From the NCBI GenBank assembly GCA_030280995.1, contig JASXTE010000001.1:26351606-26415605 (forward strand): a DNA stretch of 64,000 nt. Reading direction: 5' to 3'. The notes beneath the pieces were generated by a model. The model saw nothing but the letters and a program-made list of their open reading frames with translations, had not been told where the DNA came from and did not search any database. The position numbers and the translations under genes were made by a program. How positions within the stretch are numbered: the stretch's first letter is position 1; each line of letters opens with the position of its first letter. Positions 41,670 to 52,739 of this stretch are shown here, one piece after another. Source of the DNA: Hemileia vastatrix (Eukaryota; Basidiomycota; Pucciniomycetes; Pucciniales; Zaghouaniaceae).

Positions 41670-42110
41670 GTATTTAGCATGAAGTGAGCTTATACTTGTC
41701 ATAAATAATGATGAAAATAAAGAAGAGAATTTCAACTAGAATACTCGTGGAGAAGTGGCAGTTGTAGATAACCTCACACTTGGAGGCTGCTTTGTCAATG
41801 TCCACATGTTGGAGGCTGCAATATATCTGGTATTCTATCAACGCACAATATATTTTCTATCATTAATCACACATTATCTATCATGTGCTGCAGCCAGTTA
41901 AATATTTTAAGTGAAATTTTGTCACATATCACAATCTTTAGGAAATATGTGTGCCCCAAATCCCAAATACCCCAAAAAATTATCTTTACACATGGAGATC
42001 AATTGAGTAAACCTTGGAATGAGTTGAATCAAATGCGATGACATAAATTTGCTAGTGCAAGTTGCTGGTCCAGAAACCCTTCCACTTACTTATTCTCACT
42101 AATATACAGT
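41670..42110. other. Unassigned noncoding DNA
   Basis: No ORF of note and no repeat that I can match elsewhere in the window. It ends where the first Harbinger-like terminus starts (ATTAGGGAGTATCAAA). Confidence 0.4.
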
Positions 42111-42112
42111 CA

Positions 42113-42560
42113 TTAGGGAGTATCAAACTACTCTAATCCACCATTAAATTAATGGTAAGTAAAAAATGAAATGCACCAGTTATTTTTCATCATTTTTTTT
42201 GACAATAAATGGGTTATTTGGTGTGGGATGTATCAAAGTTTGAGTTTAATTGGGAATTTTTTTTTTAGTGGGATCCACCATTATGACCAAAAATTGGAAC
42301 ATTAAAACAAAATAGATAAGTTATTTTGGTTTTTTTAATCACTGGCCTGAATTTTATTGGATAAGAATATTCTGTCAGTAATAATAGGGGGTATCAAAGT
42401 AATTGTTTTTGTCATTAAATTAATGGCCAATAAAAATCACAATACCACAATTTTCTTCCATTATTTTTTTCAAAATAAATGGTTTATTTGGAATATGATG
42501 AATTAAAGTTTTGCCCCAAAAGGGCGTATAAAAGTTAGAAATTTGTAATTATATGATAGA
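42113..42560. mobile_element. Two divergent Harbinger-like termini in tandem
   Basis: Two ends in the same orientation start at about 42115 (AGGGAGTATCAAACTAC) and 42386 (GGGGGTATCAAAGTAATTG). Both continue with blocks that align to the right end of copy 1 read inward (ATTAAATTAATGG, AATAAAAATCACAATACC, AATAAATGGTTTATTTGG). They are a related but older subfamily, and I see no partner ends for them. Confidence 0.5.
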
Positions 42561-42720
42561 GGCCTTAAAGGGGCCACCCTTTTTGCTGCTTTGGAGACCA
42601 ACTTTCTATTTTTGGTGCTTCTTGGCTGCAGTTCCCAAATTAGTTTCTGCATTTCAATTAGCTTTCCAACATCACATAGTATGTGATAAGCTGGTATGTA
42701 TATACCAAAGATGATTTAGT
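42560..42720 (+). repeat. Dispersed repeat, partner at 62040-62190
   Basis: Shared blocks include TTTGGAGACCAACTTTCT, CTTGGCTGCAGT, GCATTTCAATTAGC and CATCACATAGTATGTGATAA. The other copy is on the minus strand at the far end of the window. The last block is itself palindrome-like (TCACATAGTATGTGA). The class is unknown. Confidence 0.55.
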
Positions 42721-43120
42721 TGCCTGTTTACCTCATAGAAATGAAATGGATTCTTCTCTGTCACCAAAGGTGTTAGATGAGACCTTGAATGAGGCTAAAA
42801 CAGTTTCCTGTGACTTTACCACTTATCAAGGAGATAGTTTGATTTGTATCCAACAAAATAAATATGAGCATGATACGATTTGATAAATCCTCCTTGGTTG
42901 CATAAATTATTGAAAAAATTATGATAAACAATATCAGCTTCCTGGAAATTCACCTACACAGAAAATGAAAACTTTTTCAATGTGAATGCTCATGGAGAGC
43001 CAAAATTGTTTGTGGACTGGCCGCCTGATTAATTAAGCATTACTTTCAGCCAGGCTGTACCAGGAGTCCAGTATATGTTATATTGATTTATTGGACCTGG
43101 AAAAGGGCAAATAATTATGC
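42721..43120. other. Unassigned DNA before Harbinger copy 2
   Basis: A 66-codon plus-strand frame (42683-42883) starts without a good context and has no recognisable domain. Nothing else is supported. Confidence 0.35.
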
Positions 43121-43425
43121 ATATTAGGGGATAGAAATTTTAAGGAATTCTTAATTAAATTAATTATGAATAAAAATCATTGTAACACAATTATATTCCA
43201 CAATTATTTTGCTAATAATTGGATTATTAGACTTTTACATGTTGATGTTCACCTCTATCTGGAATTTTAATCTTCAATTTTTTATAACAACATCTTGGAC
43301 AGCTTTCTGGATGTTCCAGCCTCCCTACCTTGCTGTGCATCCCCATCATGTCATTCTATCCATTTAGAACCCCTACCCATATCATCTGTTTGTTTCCTCT
43401 ACTTTTAATCTTCAAATATCTTAAC

Positions 43426-44745
43426 ATGCCTTGTCATCATAGATCTTCTCAAAGGAGTCATTCCCACAGTAGTTCTTCAAATCCAATCACTCCTCTTTCC
43501 CCTTCTCAGCTGAGAAATAAAAGACTGTTCAACTAAAAAAAGATGATCATCTCATAGTTATCAACTGACTGAAAGCTAAAACTAGTTATGATTCTTGTTT
43601 TGGTACTGAAAATGCAACTAAAATAGGATGGCCCCTGCATCAAATGTCAATGGATATCTTCTAATGACCAATTAATTACAAAATAAGACAAAGGGAAGGA
43701 TTGATTTTTTTACTAAACAGATTTCTGAATACTTCAAACACTATTGAGCCAAATAAAAGAAGGCTAGGACTCTTTCATATTCAACTGGTTTTGGTATTAC
43801 TGAACTTGATATTAGTAAGGGCATCAAATCTATAGACAATAAACTTGATTATTTATGTACTTACTATTATGAGTTGGATTCCATATTTGAAAACTAAACC
43901 AATTTTAGTCCCACAAACATGTTGGATGGAGAAGATGATATCTCTGAACATGATGTAAAAAGAAATCTTTCCCCTTCCTCTTCTACTCAAGCCTCCCCTC
44001 ATTTGACTTTTACCAATCAAGATATATTTTAAATAGATCCTTATTGCAATATAAACCAACCAATTCTAAATCCAGTGAGCTTTTATTTCTTGTCTAGTTA
44101 TTTTATTTTTTTTAATTTACATCTCTTTTTTTAATTTCTAAAAAGGCTAATAAACAAACCCAGGATCCTCAAGCAAGCAAGTCTGAAGCTAGCATCAATG
44201 ATGAAGAGGAAAATGTTACCCCCAAAAAAAGCAAAGAGCATCAACTACTCTGAATTTCAACTTTCAATGAAAATGAAACTGAGATAGCTTTTCCAAACCA
44301 CTTTTTTTCGATTGATGATTTTTTGGAGAAATGTGAACCTGGTAAGTAATAGATTACCCCTTAATAATTAAGTTAGCTTTTCTTTTCTTTTGTAAATATT
44401 CCTTTTCATTCTAGGTAAATTTATACTGGAAAGAGATACTCTTAACTTTCAAAAGAAAAGAAATTCAAGCTGTCTTTACACAGGGATAATTAGACATAAG
44501 ACTTGGATGAGAAGAATTTCAAGGTCTCTGTGCAGAGGGAAAAGTTTGAATGAGTCTTGGAGGAGAAGAAATTTGAGATAAAGAAAGAGGATAAGGCTCT
44601 CAAGTACAATTTCCTATTGGATAAGATGAAACTCAAGTATTAACTTGAATATGATTCAAAAAAGAAAGTTTTCATGATAGAATGTGTTAAAGCTAATAAA
44701 TCTGTTGAGAAAATTGAACACTTAATAAAAATTTTTGATGACTAG
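43426..44745 (+). pseudogene. Myb/SANT and coiled-coil gene, copy 2 (decayed)
   Basis: The ATG at 43426 gives MPCHHRSSQRS, matching copies 1 and 3. Stops appear early in the SANT block (INstopLKAK near 43567) and frame is lost repeatedly. The acidic linker (CCTTCCTCTTCTACTCAAGC coding block), the intron at 44342-44414 (GTAAGTAAT...TTCTAG) and the coiled-coil exon (ERDTLNFQKK-like) are all still recognisable, so gene structure is the same as in the other copies. Confidence 0.7.
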
Positions 44746-44999
44746 TTTTTTTTTATTTTGTTCATATTTCATTCAAGTTTTTTTTAGATAGTTTTCTTGA
44801 TAGAATGAATTAAAGCTACTAAGTCTTTTGAGGAAATTGACTGCTTAATTCATAATTTTTAAGGATTATTTTTTTTATTTCATTCATATTTCATTCCAAA
44901 TTTGTTTCAAGTCAAAAATTTTACACATCTTATTTGAAAATTTGGTAACCCCCCCCCTGAAATTTACTCTGGGAGTAGGCAAGGATTACTAAATTTTCA

Positions 45000-45335
45000 T
45001 TTTAATTTCATAAATAATTAAGTAAATCAATTAAAAAAGATAATCACAAAAGTAAAGGAATCCCAAATACTACCTGCCAATGATTTCATGAGCAAACCAA
45101 AGAAAAGATATGATAAGAATGGTATTGTGAAATTATTCATAGAATATAAATGAATGAAAGCCTTTATACAGCACATGAGCTCAATGGTTCACTACTTAAA
45201 GTCAATTGATTATCTTTAATAACTGATAAATTAAAAATTTAAGAAAAACAATATAAATTTGGAAATACTTTAATTACCACACTTAGAACTCTTCCCTAAA
45301 ATTTTACTAGAAATTGACAATTAAACCCTTACTTT
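45000..45335. other. Noncoding spacer in Harbinger copy 2
   Basis: Between the single minisatellite unit and the Tet-like remnant; AT-rich with no supported ORF. Confidence 0.35.
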
Positions 45336-45339
45336 ACTT

Positions 45340-45600
45340 ACCCAGTTTATCAAACTTTGATGGATCTTGAAAGAATATCCAAAATAAGTAAAATTTTCAC
45401 AAGATTCCAATCCAGGAGGCACTTTAGTAATTTGATGATTATCTCTTGAAAAATTCCAAATTGCTTCAAAAATCCCATATCCTAAACCAATTTCCATGAT
45501 TCATTTATGATACTGAAATTATAGTCCATGGACTTTCATTTTAGAAGTGAAAGGATTGGTCTTCCAGTAATAGGATTGATATAGCAGAAAAGCCAAAAAG
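45340..45600 (-). pseudogene. Tet-like oxygenase remnant, copy 2
   Basis: Translating the minus strand across frames gives YINPITGRPI, then MEIGLGYGIFEAIWNF, then NHQITKVPPGLESCENF and TYFGYSFKI. These align with IDFGLGNGIMETIWNS, NHQTTKAPPGLESCQDF and THFGFSFQI of copy 1. The distal iron-ligand His is kept; the H-x-D part is not recognisable. Frameshifts and stops make it nonfunctional. It faces the Myb/SANT gene as in the other copies. Confidence 0.65.
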
Positions 45601-45889
45601 TAAGCATATTAGAATTGGTTTTTTCAACATGGCTCTGTTTATAAGATCCTCTATAGCTGATGATAAAATTAGAATAAAATATATAATTTATCTGAGTTCA
45701 ACCCATTCTATATATGTTCATCTGGGAGGTCCAGCTTTCTTTGCCAGTATATGATTAGATTAAAATAGATGAATATATAATTTTTTCAAGTTATTTTCCA
45801 AGAAATAATTGAGTGATCCTAAGCTTCAGGAGATAAAAGCCTAGATAATCATCAGATAAGAGTTTCAGAAGCCTTATTTGCTAATTATG

Positions 45890-46085
45890 GAATATAAAAA
45901 CCTGAAATAAATTAAGTGAATATTCAAAAGAAAGGCTCAAATTTAAAGGTCAATATCTCAGCAACCACTGAACCAAATTCAAATCTGATTATGGTAAGTG
46001 AAAGATAGGCTTCAGAAGAATCCTCAGCTAAAAGAACATTAGATTTGAATAAACCTAACCCTAATTCCGAGTCTTTTTTTCAAAA
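45890..46085 (-). repeat. Unit shared with the tandem repeat of copy 3
   Basis: Contains the reverse complement of the unit repeated at 56560-57190 (GGTCAATATCTCAGCAACCA; AATAAACCTAACCCTAATTC). It lies upstream of the Tet-like gene in both copies. Confidence 0.55.
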
Positions 46086-46104
46086 TTTTACATAAACTTG
46101 AAAA

Positions 46105-47380
46105 GAGGTTTAAAAAGACTCTTACAGTCGCCTTGCTGTAAGCAGAATCCAAGTCTTTTACCCATAAAAAACCTAATGTGCTTCAACATATCCAAAGGTA
46201 AAGCTCCATCCAATCAAGAAGAAGTTTCATACCTATATGAAAATCCTTTTAAATCCTCACCAGAAAACTTGTGCCCATCCCAGGATACAATCCTTACTGA
46301 TGCCCTAATAGATAAACCAGTAGTCAAAACACCAGATCCAATATCAAAAGACATCCAAAAAAAAATAAGATTAAACCTTTAAAAAAATATACGTGTTCAT
46401 TAAATATACCTCATTCAGGCTAAGCCAGTTCAGATACCAAGTAAGATCAATTAAAAGCTAGAGAACTTAAACCCCACTTTGGGTTCCACCAAGGTAGAAA
46501 GACTCTTACACTTACCTTGCTGTAAGCAGAATCCAAGGGAGTTGGATAAACCTAAGAAAAACATGTCCCTTTAAGTAAATAAAAAGTTCTCAATTAACTA
46601 AGATGTAATGTCTACTTGATAAGAAATGACCAATAAACTAATTATTATTCATGGTTTTTAGATTTAGAATCAGTGTTATTTAATAACATGGGTGAGAAAC
46701 ACAACAGTGAAGCTGTAATTATAAAATTTATTTAAATAATTGAATATTATATTTTTATGAAGATTTTATATTTTTAATGATTTAGTTGTTAAATTCAAAT
46801 CCCTGATGATGAGACCTTTATAATGGTACCCTATAAGTTAATTTTTATGATGATGAGTGAAATTAATAAAATGTTATGTAAAATTGTTATATTTATAAGG
46901 GTAGTACAATTTATAAGTTGTTATGAACATAATAATAATTGTTATAATATGCGTTGTTGTGGTAGGTTGTTAAGTTACTTTTTATCTGTATGATTATCCT
47001 GTCTAATTTTGAGTCTACAGGCTTTATGTAAGCCGGTTTTCTAGAAGAAGAAGAAGAAAAAAAAATAGAGGAGGAAAAGGAAAATATAAATAAATGGTTT
47101 GACAAAAGTTGAAAGAATTGAAATTAATAAAATAATTGAGTTAATTAAAAGAGTTGCAACAACTATTTCTTAAGATTGACAAAACAGTGAGGTTTTATTT
47201 TTTCATAATATATTTATTTAAGTAGTATCTTCAATGTGTGGCAAAAAATTACTATTATTAATAGACTTACTGCAACCTTAGAATATTTATTTACTTTTTA
47301 AATTAGATTTATAATACTAATAAAAATAAAATAAACGTGTTATATATATTTAAAAAATATGTTAAAAGTTAAGTGTAATA
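46105..47380 (-). mobile_element. B2 gypsy fragment: LTR stub, gag start, primer site, LTR
   Basis: An LTR edge (GACTCTTACAGTCGCCTTGC, 46117) is fused to a gag N-terminal piece (46153-46380). A primer-site region follows (TGGAACCCAAAGTGGGG on the minus strand, near 46490) and then an LTR from about 46497 (AGGTAGAAAGACTCTTACAC). Pol and the 3' region are deleted. 46160-46910 is closely similar to 53945-54645. The LTR reads GAGTCTACAGGCTTTATGTA near 47020, as in gypsy B (GAGTCTGAGAGGCTCTTAAG). Confidence 0.65.
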
Positions 47381-47384
47381 AGTG

Positions 47385-47475
47385 ATGTAGCTACAGAGGA
47401 TTATACAAACCCTTTTATAGACAAGGGATCCTCTGAAGCGCCAAAATGAAAAATTAGAAAAGAGTAATAAGGTAA
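47385..47475 (-). promoter_or_regulatory. Candidate LTR promoter (TATAAAAGGG)
   Basis: On the minus strand GTCTATAAAAGGGTTTGTA is followed by CCTCTGTAG. A matching block (CCCTTATAAAAGTCGTGG, CCTCTGTAG) lies on the plus strand at 61071-61100. A conserved TATA box and downstream sequence in two LTR-like pieces supports a core promoter. Confidence 0.5.
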
Positions 47476-47479
47476 AACA

Positions 47480-48314
47480 AGAATATAAAAGAAGATAACT
47501 AAAACATAGATATTGAGAGAAAAACATGAAACAATAAGTTAAACCAGCGAGTAAGTAACCAAATTTCCCACCATAAGTTCCCAAAACAATTAATTAAAAT
47601 AATCAGTAACTAAATAAGTCTGAAACATAAGAACAGTGAGTAAAATAACCCAAAACAGATATTACAGTGAGATGTTAAGGGTTTAATTAAAACAACTAGA
47701 AGTATTTTCACAAAAAAACATGTAATCAATTTAATCCAGTATAAATCAAATTTAATTAATTGTTTTAACTATGTAATTAATTTAATAACTAGTTTAAATG
47801 AAACAAATAATTAATTTAATGATATTTCTAATTTAGAGTGAGAATTTGAATACCATCTTATTAAATAAATATTTTAATTTATTTAATAATTTTACTGACA
47901 CAATTAAGGGTCAAAAAAGAACCCAATATTATTGTTTAATAAGATATGTATGGCTTTATTTAATATATAATTTTAATTAACTAATTTAATTACATTATAA
48001 GTTAATTTTACACTTATAATTATAATATATGTTTATAATTAATTAATTATTAATTTATATTTATTAAATACATAAAAATGCGCCATAATTTATAGAATAT
48101 AAAATATATCATGCTTAATTTAAATGTATAAATAATTTATATAATAATAAAATTAATATAATACTTATAAAATATATTTAATAAAATAATTATATCATTT
48201 CATTATGCAATATAATATTAATTTATATACCTAATAAGCATATTTTTACGCCCTCTTTTAGTTCCAGTAAATTGACATAAAATTTAATGGGCTCCTGGTA
48301 TAGCCTGGCTGACA
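47480..48314 (-). repeat. A-prime 3' LTR (left boundary uncertain)
   Basis: Very AT-rich sequence ending GCCTGGCTGACA at 48314, the same end as the A LTRs. The start cannot be fixed because the expected TGTCAGTG start is not present. It is probably truncated against B2. Confidence 0.45.
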
Positions 48315-48346
48315 CTCCCTCACTGTAAAAAAACAATAAAAAAATG

Positions 48347-51134
48347 CTAAAATTTTTTCTTTTTATACTTCTTTAACAGAGTAGGAAGATTTGAGATTTC
48401 TTTTCCAGGTATCCAAGCATCATGTTCAGATGATTTGTTCTTATATCTCAATAAATATTCAGTACCTCTTTCAGAAGTGATAATTCTATCATTGAGAATT
48501 TTATCAATTTCTGCAGTTTCTGTGACTTCCTGAGGGTTTTTCTTAGGTCTTCCCCTTCTTTTGGGAAAAACATCACAATTAGAAGTATAAGGCTTAAGCA
48601 AAGAAATGGGAAAAACAGGATGTTTCCTATCATATGGAGAATACAATACAACTTCTACTGCATTATCTCCAACCATTTTGTAACAACAAATGGTCCCACA
48701 AAAGGATCTTTTAATTTGTTGTTACCTTGTAGATTGAAATGAAAAGTAGATATCAACACTTCATCACACTTGTTAAATGTGTATTCTTTATGGGATTTAT
48801 CCGATCTCTTCTTTTCATATTAAAATGATTTTTCAATACATTTTTGAGCATGATTTCTGCATAGCTGTTGCATTTGCATAAAAGATTTTACACCAGGGTG
48901 TAGTTCCAACTTAGGTAATTTATAATTGAGAGTTTGTGCAAGAGTGTTTGGGACATAACCTAACCAAAGCTCAAAAGGCTTTTTCTCAGTGACAGAATGA
49001 GCAGTGCTATTATATGCAAGTTCAAGACCAGGCAATAGAGTGACCCAGTCATGAGTAAATCTGTCATTGTCTTTATATTCTAATTCAAGGGCAAAATACC
49101 TTCTAATCATATATTCCAGAGTTTGAATCATTCTCTCAGCTAGACCATCAGTCTGAGGATGGTGAGCTATAGACAACTTTAACTCAAATCCACAAATATC
49201 CATCAAAGAGGTCAAAAACTCAGATTTAAATTTTGGATCTCTATCAGAGATAATGGCTTTTGGAAATACAACAATATTAAACACGTAAATCCACCATAAG
49301 AAGGCTAATTCCTTTGTGGATACATCTTTGTGGTGAAAATAAATTTTCACATTTTGGTGAATCTATCCACTATTACCCAACAAGAGTGATAACTGTCTTT
49401 ACCTGCTACAGGAAGACCAGTGACAAAATCCATGTTAATTTTTTGCCAAGGAGCATCAGGTGATTTAATATGTTGTATCAAATCATACTTTCTGCTAGCC
49501 CATAAGTTTGTGGATGGTGTGCTGTAGAAAGTCTTAATTGACACCCTGAAACATCCATAAGTGATGTCCAGAAATCAGAAGTAAACTAAGGATCTCTGTC
49601 TGAAATTATTGCGTTGTGAAAACCTGCTATATTTAACATTTAGGTCCACCATAAAAAATTGAAGTCTTTTTCAGAAACCTCTTTGTGGGTAGGAATAAAT
49701 TTACACATTTTTATAAATCTATCTACAATTACCCAGCAGGAGTTATAACTTTTATGCCCTGCTATTTCCAAACCTGTTACAAAGCCCATGTAAATTATTT
49801 CCCATGGAGCTTTTGGTTGCTCAATTTGTTGTAATAAACCAGCTCTTTTGCCTGTTAATCTCTTAGATTTTTGACAAGAATCACATGTCTCAACATATTT
49901 TTGAACATTCTCAGACATGTTTATCCGCCAAGCTGTGTTTTTTACTCTGGTTAATGTTTTATGGTAGTCAAAATGACCTGCTAAGATATCATCATGACAT
50001 ATACTTAACATTAACAGACACTTTGATTTGTCTGCAAAAAAGATAACTTAGTTCTTGATTCACTTTTCAATAAGTGTGCTTCATACAACTTTTCTGACTC
50101 ACAGAATTTGTTTGAAAGTTCACTATATTTATTCCTCAATGAATAATAATTAAGAGTTAGAGACATTTGTCAATTCTCTAATTATTTAGTTTGTGTTGCC
50201 AGTTGAGAAATGTTCAACTTTAAGGATGAAGTTGTATCACTTTTGAGCTTAACTGTCTATTCCTCACAATTAGTCATTCTATTCCACAATGCTGAAACAA
50301 TTCTATGGACAGTTGGATTATTGTTAAAATACTCCATGTCTTCCTTCTCAATTCTCTCACTATCTTGTGAACTTCTCATCTCACTAGTAAGTGGTGGCAA
50401 CTGAGGATTAACTGTATTATTATTATAAATAGTACTGTTGTTATTGACAAAAGATAAGTCAGGTGTATCTACATCAAAACTAATTTTCTCAAGTCCTCCT
50501 CAATTCTCTGTACAGATTTCACATCAATAATATTACCTATATTGTAATTATCAGTATTTTGTTCAATATGAGAGGGTAATCTACTTACCACGGGATTAGT
50601 GCCAGTCCTTATTTTTAGCCCTTTTGCTTTCCTTTGTAGGGGTGAGCTGAGGAAGTTTGATGAGGAGGAGGATCTCTGCTGCAGCTGTGACTGGACCATT
50701 GTTGATGGAACAAATACCACTTCCATTTGTCTACCAGTATTTTCTCCTGGGAATGATGTGATCCTCCTGGGGTAGGGGGTTTCTGACTTGGCTTGCCTCT
50801 CTTTAGCTCTGCCAAGATTTGATTCATCTGTTGGAATCCTAACTTGTAATTGTTCTGCAATCACTCTACTTCCTTCAGCATGAGAGACTTTGATTCCTTT
50901 AACTTCAGGACCTGTTTTTCAAGATTGGACAGCTGATCCTGCAGAGGAAGAGACATCTTTTTTACTGTAATCTTTTTTAAGAGGGTGTCTTTTTCCTTTA
51001 TACTCATTTGCTCTGGCTGGGGGTATGATTGACCCTCCATGGTTATGCCCTGGAGCAATGTTTTTATTAGCTTTAGAACTGGTATTATAAGCAGGCTTTT
51101 CACTTACATTGTCCTGGGGAGCACCCATATTCAT
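48347..51134 (-). pseudogene. A-prime gypsy polyprotein remnant (rearranged)
   Basis: A divergent member of the A family. From its 5' end: gag start (ATG 51134, MNMGAPQDN) with one stop before 50919, a gag segment to about 50470, then a junction near 50015 that skips capsid, protease, RT and RNase H and enters the integrase zinc region (HDDILAGHFDYHKTL...CDSCQKSK). The integrase core is present twice: one partial copy (50011-49500) is fused to a second that restarts before NMDFVTGLPVAGKDS (49544) and runs on (ISDRDPKFKSEF, GLAERMIQTL) to a chromodomain-like end (YLLRYKNK, HDAWIPGKE). Many stops. Inactive. Confidence 0.85.
50615..51040 (-). pseudogene. Overlapping ORF homologue in A-prime gag (one stop)
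   Basis: In the +1 frame of gag, ATG 51040 (MEGQSYP; A at -3 and G at +4, a strong context) opens a frame that aligns with the nested ORFs of A1 and A2. Shared features are the MEGQ start, MSIKEKDTLLKKITVKK against MSLEEREKLLKQVSIKK, LQDQL, GFQQMNQILAELK against GFIEVNQALVDIK, the KWKW motif, and SSAHPYKGK against SSSHPYRGK. One in-frame TGA at about 50861 breaks it. The similarity at this distance, in a frame that is not gag, argues that the protein is real. Confidence 0.65.
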
Positions 51135-51139
51135 AAGAA

Positions 51140-51636
51140 TAACAACATTTTATGTCTACAAAAGAGAAAACCTATATGGTAATTAGTATACAAGAATTAT
51201 TAGCAATACAATTAGTAATAAAAGCTCTGGAGCTTACCCTGAATTTATATATTTATTTATTTAAATAAAATATAAGAAAAATTCAAAAAATCTGTTAAAA
51301 ATAAAATAATAGGTTTAACTAGACCTTTATAAGGGTGAAGAAATAGCTTACCAATCTTTAACCAAATACCAAATTAATTGGGTGTTATATTGGTGACCAA
51401 ATACCAAGTGAAATTGGGTTTATATTGGGTGCAGTAACTACTGTAAATACCTAATTTTTATTATAAAAAATTAGTAAAATTATTATAAGGGTTCTTTTCC
51501 GCAATCACTGATCTATGATGACCCACTAATGTGCATCAGACCCAAATATTTGGTTTTTTTGAGATATACTAGAGTAAAAATAACGTCCTAAGGCTTGTTC
51601 TAAATAATAAGTAATAATTAAGGAAAGACCCCCAAT
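51140..51636. other. A-prime leader and primer site
   Basis: AT-rich leader with a short tandem block (CCAAATACCAA...AATTGGGT, near 51360-51420). It ends in AGGAAAGACCCCCAATTGTC (51620-51640), the primer-site block shared with A1 and A2. No repeat like the 88-bp A1 units is clear. Confidence 0.5.
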
Positions 51637-52735
51637 TGTCAGTGTATCTAGTATATAAGTATGATTTAATAGAATTTATTAATGGTCCTACTACTTATTT
51701 ATAAATTATTTAGTGATTAAACATCAGGGGAAGACTATTAAAATAGTTATACTCAAATAAAACTCACAATACTTGGATTTAAATGCGTGCTAGTGGTGGA
51801 AAATAGATAAATAGAATATAATTATAGCTTATATAATGATAATATTAATTTATAAAGGCTTTATAATATATTTCTAAATGATAGTAATTGTTTTTAAATT
51901 TTTAATTGAATTGTAGTAAGTAAAAGATGTCTAATAACCCTCAAAATCCTCCCTTACTTATACCAAAATCCACTGGAGTGCACAGACCTTCAATCCAGAT
52001 GATGTCACTGCTATCCTTGCAAATTACAGCACTTTGAGGGCCCATCACCTCCGCATGCCTTCCACTTCAAGCAGATTCAACATCCAGACCTCCAGTAAGG
52101 ACCCTCCATTACAATTAATGATAACACAGACCCATACCATAAATAGAAAATCCAGATAATAGCGGATACCATAAAGAAAAAGGTAAAATAACTAATCCAA
52201 AAGGAATAAAATGAAACCCAAAGCATATAAAGGAAACAAATTAAATGTACGAGCCCCCAATAACATCCGCAAGTATCCAAATTAACCCAGAAATGACCTC
52301 CCAACCCATAAGTCTGTGAATATCAATCCAAGGAAACAGATTAAGTTGTCCAAACTGTGTACATGCACCTGAAATAGATGTATATGCTTCTGTAGGTGTT
52401 GTGAATCCACTTAATACATCCATATGACCTAAATAAGCAGAAAACAAAGTTTATAGGATATTAAGAGGCTAAAACCCACTTATAGACCTAAATATACATA
52501 TTATACTGCATATTTCACTGAATATGAGATTTATGTATACATATAAGCTTATGTATGTCAATAATTACTTAATGTCACTTAAGATAAATATATTATGACT
52601 CCATTAACACCTTAATAAGTATTATTAGGCTATGGATAAGCTATTTAAACTACTATAAGTCATATAATAGTATAATAATTATATATATATGTTTTATCAT
52701 CATATATATAAGTATTTTAACCTGATTTTTAAGTA
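51637..52735 (-). repeat. A-prime 5' LTR (right boundary uncertain)
   Basis: Starts TGTCAGTGTATCTAG after the primer site. It resembles the A LTR in general order (ATGGTCCT, CTCACAATA, a CCTCC block followed by cytosine-rich sequence near 51950-52050) but is strongly diverged. It loses the expected GGCTGACA end near 52735, where B2 sequence begins. Confidence 0.5.
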
Positions 52736-52739
52736 ATAA

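Larger units (their letters stand above)
43126..46100. mobile_element. Harbinger copy 2, inverted and truncated
   Basis: Relative to copy 1 the element is reversed. A worn end (AGGGGATAGAAATTTTAAGG near 43126) leads into the subterminal blocks (GCTAATAATTGGATTATTAG, ACATCTTGGACAG). A Myb/SANT gene on the plus strand, one minisatellite unit (near 44945) and a Tet-like remnant on the minus strand follow. It is cut at about 46100 by B2 gypsy sequence. The transposase is absent. Confidence 0.7.

Noticed and set aside
46098..46382. 94-codon plus-strand frame
   Set aside because: It is the antisense of a B2 gag fragment that aligns with gypsy B on the minus strand.
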